Assembly: GCA_041497995.1 (NCBI GenBank)
Contig: JBGQHM010000087.1
Span: 1 to 18,744, forward strand
Direction of reading: 5' to 3'
Source: DATKMS01 sp041497995
GTDB lineage: Bacteria; Desulfobacterota; Binatia; HRBIN30
Length of the DNA stretch: 18,744 nt
In this document: one piece after another, positions 1 through 6,189 of the stretch
Position numbering within the stretch: the first letter of the stretch is position 1
Layout: each line of letters begins with the position of its first letter
Position numbers and translations under genes: made by a program
The notes under the pieces: generated by a model
What the model was told of the DNA's origin: nothing
What the model saw: the letters and a program-made list of their open reading frames with translations, nothing else
The model's database searches: none

Positions 1-1601
1 ATGCAGTCCTCAGTGAGGCGCTAGAGGTTGCTAGCAAACGGACCGACGGCGGGAAGAACATTGACGACGAGCAGGTGCACTGCGAACGCTTGGCATACGC
101 CGCAACCGAAGTGGCGGCGGCGCGCGATCTCGTCGCGTATGCGCAGGCGGCAGCGCAGCAGGGTGACCGGAACGCCTCGGTCGCGGAGATGGCGGGCCTG
201 TTCGCCGCGGAGGTTGCACAGCGCCTCGCCGGGAACATCGATGCGCATCCGACGGAGTTCGGGCTAAGCGACGAGCGCCTCAACAAGACGCTCGGTGGTC
301 CGGCGACGAAGGGACTGATTCGTGAAGCGCTGAACGATGCGCGGGTGCGCGCCATCGGCCGGCACGTCATGCAACAGCGCGGCGTGAATCACTGCTGGAT
401 GGATAGCGAGCTGGCGCAGATGACGCGCGACTCAGTCCGCCAGTTCGCCGAGGCGGAAATTGCGCCGATCGCCGAGCACATCCATCGCCACGATGACCTC
501 GTTCCCGAGTCGATCATCAGCAAGATGAGCGAGCTCGGCTTCTTCGGCATGTCGGTGCCTGAGGAGTTCGGCGGGCAAGGCATGGGCAACCTGCCGATGA
601 TCATCACGACCGAAGAGCTGTCGCGCTGCTCGCTGGCGGCCGCCGGCAGCCTGATCACGCGTCCGGAGATTCTCACCAAGGCGCTGCTCAAAGGCGGAAC
701 GGATGCGCAGAAAAAGAAGTGGCTGGCGCCGATTGCCGCCGGGGAGATCATGGTCGGCATCTCTGTCACCGAGCCGGACACCGGCTCGGATGTCGCTTCG
801 GTCAAATGCCGCGCCGCCGCCGGCGAGGTGGGCGGCATCAAGGGCTACCTCATAAATGGCGCAAAGGCGTGGTGCACGTTCGCGGGCCGCGCCAACGTCC
901 TCGCGCTGCTGGCCCGCACCGATCCCGATTTGAAGAAGGGTGCGCGCGGCCTGTCGCTGTTCATCGTCGAGAAGGACGCGTTCACCGGCCACAGCTTCGA
1001 GATGAAGCAATCGACCGGTGGTGTCATGACGGGAAAGGCTGACCCAACCCCCGGCTACCGTGGCATGCACTCGTACACGTTGAGCTTCGACAACTACTTT
1101 GTCACAGCGGACAACCTGGTCGGCGGGGAGGGCGGGCTCAACAAGGGCTTCTATCTCCAAATGGGTGGCTTCGCGGCAGGGCGCCTACAGACGGGCGGCC
1201 GGGCGACCGGGCTGTCGCAAGCGGCGCTCGAACGCACCGCTGAGTATGCCAACGACCGCAAGCAGTTCGGTCAGCCCATCGGGCAATTCCACCTGACGCA
1301 ACACAAGCTCGGGCGCATGGCGACCTGCGTCATGGCGGGACGGCAGCTCACGTACGCTGCCGCACTCAAGATGGACGAGGACGAATCGATCGCGCTAGAG
1401 CCGGCGATGGCCAAGCTCTTCGCGTCTGACGTGGCCGTGTGGGTGACACAGGAAGGGCAACTGATCCACGGCGGCTGGGGCTACGCGGAGGAGTTTGCGA
1501 TCTCACGCTACGTCGTCGACGCGACGGTGCTGCCGATCTTCGAGGGCGTCAAGCCGATCCTGGAGTTGAAGGTCATTGCACGCAACCTGCTCGGAGGATG
1601 A
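1..1601 (+). CDS. Acyl-CoA dehydrogenase, probably methylsuccinyl-CoA dehydrogenase-like (5' end outside window)
   Basis: FAD-dependent acyl-CoA dehydrogenase that would introduce an alpha,beta double bond into an acyl-CoA and pass electrons to ETF. The frame is open from base 3, so the gene starts upstream of the window; the GTG at 75 is only an internal codon. About 532 residues are visible, far more than the usual 380-400. The first ~135 visible residues are a helical N-terminal extension, followed by the standard ACAD N-terminal, beta-barrel (VTEPDTGSDVAS) and C-terminal (ANDRKQFGQPIGQFHLTQ) domains. The catalytic-base position is the Glu of PIFEGVKPI near the C-terminus. The long extension plus the segments MTGKADPTPGYRGMHS and GFYLQMGGFAAGRLQTG recall (2S)-methylsuccinyl-CoA dehydrogenase (Mcd) of the ethylmalonyl-CoA pathway. 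That substrate is inferred from memory of the family and is less certain than the ACAD call. The hydroxylase gene follows within about 50 bp on the same strand. Confidence 0.93.
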   Translation, partial: AVLSEALEVASKRTDGGKNIDDEQVHCERLAYAATEVAAARDLVAYAQAAAQQGDRNASVAEMAGLFAAEVAQRLAGNIDAHPTEFGLSDERLNKTLGGPATKGLIREALNDARVRAIGRHVMQQRGVNHCWMDSELAQMTRDSVRQFAEAEIAPIAEHIHRHDDLVPESIISKMSELGFFGMSVPEEFGGQGMGNLPMIITTEELSRCSLAAAGSLITRPEILTKALLKGGTDAQKKKWLAPIAAGEIMVGISVTEPDTGSDVASVKCRAAAGEVGGIKGYLINGAKAWCTFAGRANVLALLARTDPDLKKGARGLSLFIVEKDAFTGHSFEMKQSTGGVMTGKADPTPGYRGMHSYTLSFDNYFVTADNLVGGEGGLNKGFYLQMGGFAAGRLQTGGRATGLSQAALERTAEYANDRKQFGQPIGQFHLTQHKLGRMATCVMAGRQLTYAAALKMDEDESIALEPAMAKLFASDVAVWVTQEGQLIHGGWGYAEEFAISRYVVDATVLPIFEGVKPILELKVIARNLLGG

Positions 1602-1652
1602 CGAACGACGCGTTATGGCAAATTGGGTCCTTATGCGGGCGATCCGCGGACG

Positions 1653-2456
1653 ATGTTGAAGATCTTCGGGGGCATCGCGGCCCTCTTCTTCCTGGCCGAG
1701 CGCATCTGGCCCATGCGCAAGGGCCAGCCGATTTTCCGGCGCGGCGCCATCACGGACGGTTTCTACATCCCGCTCCACTACGCGATGCGGGTCGCGTTCA
1801 GCTTCCTCTTGGCGGACGCGCTGACGGACGCCGGCCGTCATTTGCTGCCGGGCGGCCGCGGCCTGCTGGCCGATCTTCCGGTGTGGGCGCAGGCGACGGT
1901 CGTGCTCCTGACGCTCGACTTCCTCTTCTACTGGATGCACCGCGCCAAGCATCGCTGGCATTGGTGGTGGCGGTTGCACGAGACGCACCACAGCTCGGTG
2001 GATCTCGATTTCCTCGCCAGCGTGCGCTTCCACCCGCTCGAAAAGATGATCGACCGGCTTGTCTTCCTCTTGCCGCTGACGGTGTTCGAGGCCTCGGAGC
2101 CGGCGCTGCTCATTTGGTCGACGATCGACGTCTTCTTCGGGATGCTCAATCACGCCAACGTGCGCTTCAGGTTGGGACCGCTCGCGTACATCTTCGTCGG
2201 CCCCGAGATGCACCGGTGGCACCACGCGCGCGATCCCGCGCGCCGCGAGGTCAACTTCAGCAACAACCTGTCGATCTTCGATTGGATGTTCGGCACCGCC
2301 GCGCTCGCGAAGGACGACCCCACCGAGTTCGGCATCGACGACCAGGATGGCTACCCGCAGAACAACATCCTGCGGCAATGGCTGTTCGCGTTCCGGCCGC
2401 AAGCGCCGGCGGCGGGTCGCGCCGAGCCGGTTGCGGTTGATGCGCGGTCGGCCTGA
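1653..2456 (+). CDS. Fatty acid hydroxylase / sterol desaturase family membrane protein
   Basis: Membrane-bound di-iron oxygenase of the fatty acid hydroxylase superfamily (PF04116). About 267 aa with several hydrophobic segments (roughly residues 1-17, 40-60, 75-95, 140-165). The iron-binding histidine clusters are visible in order: HRAKH (HxxxH), HETHH (HxxHH), the NHANV region, and HRWHH (HxxHH) near the C-terminus. Family members hydroxylate or desaturate fatty acids, sterols, carotenoids or alkylglycerols; the sequence does not say which. ATG at 1653 is chosen because it begins directly with a hydrophobic helix; an in-frame TTG at 1623 would add 10 residues and neither has a convincing ribosome site. 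It lies 51 bp after the acyl-CoA dehydrogenase on the same strand and could be co-transcribed. Confidence 0.9.
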   Translation: MLKIFGGIAALFFLAERIWPMRKGQPIFRRGAITDGFYIPLHYAMRVAFSFLLADALTDAGRHLLPGGRGLLADLPVWAQATVVLLTLDFLFYWMHRAKHRWHWWWRLHETHHSSVDLDFLASVRFHPLEKMIDRLVFLLPLTVFEASEPALLIWSTIDVFFGMLNHANVRFRLGPLAYIFVGPEMHRWHHARDPARREVNFSNNLSIFDWMFGTAALAKDDPTEFGIDDQDGYPQNNILRQWLFAFRPQAPAAGRAEPVAVDARSA

Positions 2457-2490
2457 GGGATCCAGGGCGCGGGCGAGAACTAAGTCACGA

Positions 2491-2563
2491 GCGATCGAAG
2501 GGGTTGCGTATGGCGCCGATCCTCGAGCTGAAAGTGATTGCGAGGAATCTACTGGGCGGATGA
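2491..2563 (+). pseudogene. Remnant 3' tail of a second acyl-CoA dehydrogenase gene
   Basis: Bases 2516-2563 translate as PILELKVIARNLLGG plus a stop, identical over 15 residues to the C-terminus of the acyl-CoA dehydrogenase ending at 1601. Ten of the 15 codons differ between the copies and every difference is synonymous, so this is the end of a diverged paralogue rather than a fresh duplication. Just upstream, bases 2494-2508 read I-E-G-V-A in another frame, resembling the I-F-E-G-V-K that precedes the motif in the intact gene, with a few extra bases causing a frameshift. Nothing further upstream resembles the family, so the body of the gene appears deleted or replaced. Its nearest upstream neighbour is the hydroxylase gene, whose stop is about 35 bp away. 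Confidence 0.7.
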
Positions 2564-2585
2564 AATCGCCATCAGCAGTCAGCTC

Positions 2586-2638
2586 TCAGCGATCAGCTTC
2601 TGACAATCTGTGAGCTGAAGCGGACAGCTGATCGCTGA
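2586..2638. repeat. Inverted repeat between convergent units
   Basis: Perfect 13-bp arms, TCAGCGATCAGCT at 2586-2598 and AGCTGATCGCTGA at 2626-2638, separated by 27 bp. The flanks (2573-2605) are built from short CAGC/TCAG-rich words, giving the look of a short intergenic repeat family. It sits between the remnant dehydrogenase tail (plus) and the stop of the crotonase gene (minus), where a bidirectional terminator would be expected, but there is no T-tract. Confidence 0.6.
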
Positions 2639-2641
2639 CGG

Positions 2642-3403
2642 CTATTTCATCCCCAGCTTTGCACGTTGTCGCGCCCGCGCCGCGCGGCTCTCCGGTGTGA
2701 TCCAGACGGACATCGTCTGTAGCGCCTCCGCGGGAGTCTCGGCCTCGATACGCGCCACCGTCTCTGCCACCAGCGCAGCTTTGCCATGCGCATAGGCTTC
2801 GCGCGGGAATGCACCGAGGCGGGCTGCACGGCGTAGGACCGAGTCAGCGAACTTTTCCGGCGCGAACAGCTCGTCGACGATGCCGAGCCGCAGGGCCTGG
2901 CTGGATGGATACAGGGCGGCACCGAGGAGGAGCTCGCTGGCCCGCGCATGCGGCAGCCGCAGCCGCACGATCTCGAATGCCGCGCGCGGGAAGGATGCGC
3001 CGACCGCGACCTCGTTTAGACCGACGCGGTAGTCACCCTCGACGCCGAGGCGATAGTCACACGCCAGCACCAGGACGAGGCCGCCGGCGATGGCATGGCC
3101 GCTCATCATGGCCACCGTCGGCTTTGGCAGGGTCAATAGCTTCAGATGCGCTTCCCGGTAGCGCGCGTACAAGTCGTGAGCGACCGCGTCGTCGCGCCGC
3201 GGTGCAGCGAAGTCGAAACCGCCGCTGAAGAACGCGCCCGCGCCGGTTAGCACAACGGCGCGCACCGTGTCGTCGGCACCGGCAGCGTCGAGCGCGCCGG
3301 CAAGATCGGTCAGCAGCGCTTCGTCGATGGCGTTGGCCGGGGGTCGATTGAGAGTCAGGATGCGGACACCATGGTCACTGTCCTCGGTTCGCAGGGCCGT
3401 CAT
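2642..3403 (-). CDS. Enoyl-CoA hydratase/isomerase family protein (one catalytic Glu missing)
   Basis: Crotonase-fold protein of 253 aa acting on an acyl-CoA thioester. Visible landmarks are the N-terminal strand GVRILTLNRPPANA, the oxyanion-hole segment GAGAFFSGGFDF (about residues 54-65), SGHAIAGGLVLVLACD (101-116) and LNEVAVGASFPR (129-140). In true hydratases the GGGxE segment carries the first catalytic Glu; here Val110 occupies that place. The second acid is kept as Glu131. One remaining Glu is the arrangement of delta3-delta2-enoyl-CoA isomerases and some other crotonases, so isomerase is a better guess than hydratase. The open frame runs back to 3571, but residue 57 (ATG at 3403) is where family similarity begins and the upstream part is Arg/His-rich without domain character. 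Divergent from the methyltransferase gene. Confidence 0.88.
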   Translation of the reverse strand: MTALRTEDSDHGVRILTLNRPPANAIDEALLTDLAGALDAAGADDTVRAVVLTGAGAFFSGGFDFAAPRRDDAVAHDLYARYREAHLKLLTLPKPTVAMMSGHAIAGGLVLVLACDYRLGVEGDYRVGLNEVAVGASFPRAAFEIVRLRLPHARASELLLGAALYPSSQALRLGIVDELFAPEKFADSVLRRAARLGAFPREAYAHGKAALVAETVARIEAETPAEALQTMSVWITPESRAARARQRAKLGMK

Positions 3404-3490
3404 GCCGCCGCATATATCACAACCGCATCGGGCAGCGAGAAGCACCCCCGCCTCGACTGAGCGCCGCCCGACCGGTAGATATGGCCGACG

Positions 3491-4279
3491 ATGGGTATAC
3501 TCATGAGGCAGAGAAACGTGGGGTGCATGGTGCTCTTGCTGGCGACGGTCGTGCCAGCCTGCGCGTCGCACCCGAAGAACCTAGTGGCCAGCAGCGACGC
3601 AGCCACTGCGATCGTTGACGCGCCGGACCGAACGCCGGCAGATCGTGCACTCGATGCGGGACGGCATCCCGCGGACATGCTGGCGTTCTTCGGCGTGCGG
3701 CCAGGAATGAAGGTTGCGGAGCTGGGTGCCGGCGGCGGCTACACCAGCGAGCTACTGGCCCGTGCCGTTGGGCCGAGCGGCGTGGTCTACGCGCAGAACA
3801 CCAAGTTCATTCTCGATCGCTTCGCCGAGAAGCCTTGGAGCGAGCGGTTGGCGAAGCCGGTCATGAAGAACGTGGTGCGTGTCGATCGCCCGTTCGACGA
3901 CCCGCTGCCGCTAGAGGCACACGACCTCGACATCGTGTTCATCGTGCTTTTCTACCACGACACCGTCTGGTTGGAGGCGGACCGCACCAAGATGAATGCG
4001 GCGGTGTACAAAGCGCTCAAGCCGGGTGGGGTCTATGCGGTGATCGATCACAGCGGCCGACCAGGCAGCGGCACCACCGAGACCAAGACGCTGCACCGCA
4101 TCGAGGAGAAAAGCGTGCGCAAAGAGATCGAAGCCGCGGGGTTCCAGCTGGCAGGCGAGGCGAGCTTCCTCCGCAACCCCGCCGACGCGCGCGACTGGAA
4201 CGACTCGCCCAGCGCGGCCGCCGAGCGGCGCGGGACGAGCGATCGCTTCGTCCTGAAATTCATCAAGCCGGCGGCCTAG
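3491..4279 (+). CDS. Exported SAM-dependent methyltransferase-like lipoprotein (COG4798-like)
   Basis: 262 aa with an N-terminal export signal: basic start (MRQR), hydrophobic stretch VLLLATVV and lipobox-like VPAC with Cys24, predicting a lipoprotein anchored outside the cytoplasm. The mature part is a class I SAM-binding Rossmann domain: KVAELGAGGGYTSELLA (about 74-90) is motif I, YHDTVWLEADR lies mid-domain, and LKPGGVYAVIDHSGR is the post-motif segment. The combination of signal peptide and methyltransferase fold matches the 'predicted methyltransferase' group COG4798, whose substrate is, as far as I know, not established. ATG 3491 is used; ATG 3503 is an equally good start that trims four residues. 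The intergenic region shared with the divergent crotonase gene (3404-3490) shows no clear promoter to me. Confidence 0.85.
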   Translation: MGILMRQRNVGCMVLLLATVVPACASHPKNLVASSDAATAIVDAPDRTPADRALDAGRHPADMLAFFGVRPGMKVAELGAGGGYTSELLARAVGPSGVVYAQNTKFILDRFAEKPWSERLAKPVMKNVVRVDRPFDDPLPLEAHDLDIVFIVLFYHDTVWLEADRTKMNAAVYKALKPGGVYAVIDHSGRPGSGTTETKTLHRIEEKSVRKEIEAAGFQLAGEASFLRNPADARDWNDSPSAAAERRGTSDRFVLKFIKPAA

Positions 4280-4280
4280 C

Positions 4281-4298
4281 GCGCTTGCTAGAAAGCGC
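4281..4298 (+). terminator. Possible terminator hairpin after methyltransferase gene
   Basis: GCGCTT and AAGCGC form a 6-bp stem with a 6-nt loop starting two bases after the stop codon at 4279. No U-tract follows, so intrinsic termination is unproven. Confidence 0.3.
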
Positions 4299-4378
4299 CA
4301 GGCGACCGAGCACGTGGAAAAGCCGGCTATCTCCTTGGTAGTCTAACGCTTGGCGAAGTGTAGCGGCGTAGGCTGCGG

Positions 4379-4408
4379 TTGCTGTCGGAGGGGTTATCAG
4401 GCGATAAT
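4379..4408 (+). promoter_or_regulatory. Candidate sigma-70 promoter of the ATPase/TOPRIM operon
   Basis: TTGCTG at 4379-4384 (weak -35) and GATAAT at 4403-4408 (five of six bases of the -10 consensus) are separated by 18 bp. Transcription would start near 4415, giving a leader of about 23 nt containing GGAGGGAG at 4419-4426 as ribosome-binding site. The -10 box lies inside the dyad at 4383-4417. Confidence 0.5.
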
Positions 4409-4417
4409 CGGCCGACA
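4383..4417. promoter_or_regulatory. Interrupted dyad, likely operator of the ATPase/TOPRIM operon
   Basis: Nested inverted repeats share one centre: TGTCGG (4383-4388) pairs with CCGACA (4412-4417), and TTATC (4394-4398) pairs with GATAA (4403-4407) around the tetranucleotide AGGC. The inner arm overlaps the candidate -10 box. A dyad covering the -10 and reaching the expected start of transcription is the usual geometry of a repressor site; a leader stem-loop is the alternative. No regulator gene is adjacent. Confidence 0.5.
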
Positions 4418-4437
4418 CGGAGGGAGTTCCACGTGAT

Positions 4438-5472
4438 ATGACAACCGCCCCGATGATCAAGAACTTCAAGGTGGAGGATTTTCGCTGCCTGAAAAGGGTC
4501 GAGCTAAGGCCGACAGCGCTTCACGCTTTGATTGGCCCCAACGACAGCGGAAAGAGTACCATCCTCAGAGCGCTCGGAGAGGCAACTGGTTTCGCAAGTC
4601 GTAGGACTGGGGAACGTCCTAGGTTCAAGTTCTCCCTTCAGGTCGTCGGTGCCAAGGGCACGTGCCTCGCGGAAGTCGACCCTGGCGTTAGCTCGGTCTT
4701 CAAGGTGGACGACGCCACGCGCACTGCCTCGTTCACATTGATACAAACGGGCGGAGTCAAGCGGGAAGGTGACCAGGGGCCTTGGGTAGATCAGGTCCTC
4801 GCGCAACTCCTGCCGTCAGTGTTGGTCCGCTTTGATCCCGATGCGCTCCGCCGCGGAAGCAGCTTGCTTCCAGAGGCCCAGCTTGGGCAGTTTCTTCTCG
4901 GCCGTGGCGCCGGGATGCCCGGGGTGTACCAATACATTCAGGGACGGGGGGGTGGCGCCTTCTCAACCATCGAAGGCCATGTCCAGGAGCTGTTTCCGAA
5001 CGTCGAGGCGCTCCGAGTTGTCCCCGTAACGCCAAGTGAACTCGTTCTCGAGGTGGAGCTACATAACGGCGCAAAAATTCGGCCGGTCGATATGAGCGAA
5101 GGGCTGCTCTATTACCTCGCTTTCGAAGCGATCCCTCACGTCGCTCAGGGAGGGACGTTGCTGATCGAGGAACCGGAGAATGGTCTCCACCCCGCCCGCA
5201 TCCGTGACGTCGTACGAATGCTTCGAAAGTTCGTCGAGCAGAACAATGCGCAGGTGATCATGGCTACGCACAGCCCGCTTGTAGTCAACGAACTCAAGCC
5301 AGACGAAGTAACCATTGTTTGGCGCACCCCCGAGGACGGTACCAAGACGGTTCTCATCAAGGACACTCCAAACTTCGAGCGGAGATCGAAGACCGCTGAA
5401 CTCGGCGAACTCTGGCTCAGCTATGCTGACGGCAATTTGGAAGCGCCCCTTGTCGGTGAAGCCCGCGCATGA
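4438..5472 (+). CDS. AAA/ABC-type ATPase of an OLD/AbiL-like two-gene system
   Basis: 344-aa SMC/OLD-like P-loop ATPase of the AAA_21/AAA_15 type. It opens with the typical KNFKVEDFRCLKRVEL strand, then Walker A GPNDSGKST (33-41), a variable middle of about 150 residues, an ABC signature-like DMSEGLLYYLAF (218-229), Walker B with catalytic acid and D-loop TLLIEEPENGLHP (240-252), and the H-switch MATHSP (275-280). The C-terminal ELGELWLSYADGNLEAPL is a tail style seen in ATPases paired with DUF4276/TOPRIM partners. The start is supported by GGAGGGAG about 12 bp upstream. Its stop overlaps the next start (ATGA), implying translational coupling. Sampled GC is about 50-60%, against 70% or more in neighbouring genes, which suggests horizontal acquisition. 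Related ATPases act in phage-defence pairs (AbiL/RloAB, PARIS) and in single-chain OLD/GajA proteins. A defence role here is inference. Confidence 0.9.
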   Translation: MTTAPMIKNFKVEDFRCLKRVELRPTALHALIGPNDSGKSTILRALGEATGFASRRTGERPRFKFSLQVVGAKGTCLAEVDPGVSSVFKVDDATRTASFTLIQTGGVKREGDQGPWVDQVLAQLLPSVLVRFDPDALRRGSSLLPEAQLGQFLLGRGAGMPGVYQYIQGRGGGAFSTIEGHVQELFPNVEALRVVPVTPSELVLEVELHNGAKIRPVDMSEGLLYYLAFEAIPHVAQGGTLLIEEPENGLHPARIRDVVRMLRKFVEQNNAQVIMATHSPLVVNELKPDEVTIVWRTPEDGTKTVLIKDTPNFERRSKTAELGELWLSYADGNLEAPLVGEARA

Positions 5473-6080
5473 AAGTGTTTGTTGCGGGCGAAGGATCAGA
5501 TGAAATCGGCGACTTCGTCCACGATCCGACCTATCGGCGACCAGAGTGTGAGGGCGGGATTCTGGAGGCATTGCTCCGACGGAGTCGTGCGGTCGGCTGG
5601 GTGATCGCCGACGGCTGTCCCTGGAGGCGGGTTCGGAAATTCGCGTTCGGGCGGGATCTGCACGGGCGAGAGTTCCGCAATGTGCTCGGGATCGTCGACC
5701 AAGCGGCCGAGGCTGGTTGTGACATAGTCGCTTTCGTTCGCGATCGTGATGGCGAGATAGATCGTCAGGCTGCAATAGAGATTGCCATTGCTGAAGTCGC
5801 GAGGCTTGGGCTGAACGTGGCTGTCATCGGCGGCGTCGCGGTCGAAACCGTCGACGCGTGGATTCTTGCGTGCCTCGGAGAGGTGAGCTCGGAAGACGTC
5901 AGGGATCCGAAGTCTGTGCTTCAAACGCGATTCGGCCTATCGAAGGGTGCGGAAAAGGTTGAGGTGATCGCAAACGCCAACTTGGGGGCCGTGCCGACCG
6001 ATGCAAGATCTCTGAACATCTGGCGTGAACGCGCAAAAACTGTCCTCGAGCGCGATGAGCCACGCGAGAACTCGTCGTAG
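5469..6080 (+). CDS. TOPRIM-like (DUF4276-like) protein, partner of the upstream ATPase
   Basis: 203 aa, starting inside the stop of the ATPase gene with a 4-bp ATGA overlap, so the two almost certainly act together. Hallmarks of a TOPRIM-type metal-binding fold are visible: an N-terminal hydrophobic strand ending in an acid, VFVAGEGSDEI (Glu8), and a second strand followed by paired aspartates, DIVAFVRDRDGE (Asp92, Asp94). Further on, GGVAVETVDAWIL resembles the E-x-x-x-W segment of DUF4276 proteins. TOPRIM domains in OLD, GajA and AriB cut or nick nucleic acid, so a nuclease effector role is plausible but not shown. It is shorter than the PARIS AriB (DUF4435) partner as I recall it. Exact family membership is not certain; the low-GC composition matches the ATPase gene. 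Confidence 0.75.
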   Translation: MKVFVAGEGSDEIGDFVHDPTYRRPECEGGILEALLRRSRAVGWVIADGCPWRRVRKFAFGRDLHGREFRNVLGIVDQAAEAGCDIVAFVRDRDGEIDRQAAIEIAIAEVARLGLNVAVIGGVAVETVDAWILACLGEVSSEDVRDPKSVLQTRFGLSKGAEKVEVIANANLGAVPTDARSLNIWRERAKTVLERDEPRENSS

Positions 6081-6097
6081 TCGAGAAGATCAGTCCC

Positions 6098-6124
6098 GCG
6101 TTCCACTGGCGTTGTGGTGGACGC
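6098..6124 (+). terminator. Possible stem-loop downstream of TOPRIM-like gene
   Basis: GCG-T-TCCAC (6098-6106) pairs with GTGGA-CGC (6117-6124), an 8-bp stem with one bulged base, 18 bp after the operon stop. No T-run follows. Confidence 0.3.
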
Positions 6125-6147
6125 CGTCGGTTACGAACTTGGAGTAG

Positions 6148-6162
6148 GCAACCCCCGGTTGC
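6148..6162. terminator. Compact hairpin between convergent genes, possible bidirectional terminator
   Basis: GCAACC-CCC-GGTTGC is a perfect 6-bp stem with a 3-nt loop, located between the convergent stops of the TOPRIM-like gene (6080) and the P450 gene (6190). The symmetry would serve both strands; there is no U-tract on either side. Confidence 0.4.
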
Positions 6163-6189
6163 GCGTCGGCTTCCTGAAGGCGACGCACC

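Noticed and set aside
1503..2402. 299-aa minus-strand frame opposite the hydroxylase
   Set aside because: Antisense shadow rich in R, E and V with no recognisable motif; the plus strand is clearly coding.
1439..2440. 333-aa plus-strand frame overlapping the acyl-CoA dehydrogenase end and the hydroxylase
   Set aside because: Arg/Gly/Ala-rich out-of-frame shadow; the other frame shows clear di-iron hydroxylase histidine motifs.
3404..3571. N-terminal extension of the minus-strand crotonase
   Set aside because: It would overlap the divergent methyltransferase start and reads as Arg/His-rich non-domain sequence; ATG 3403 fits the family start.
4280..4437. Possible non-coding RNA (retron-like) before the ATPase gene
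   Set aside because: The gap is only about 158 bp, no reverse transcriptase is nearby, and the structure seen is better explained as promoter plus operator.
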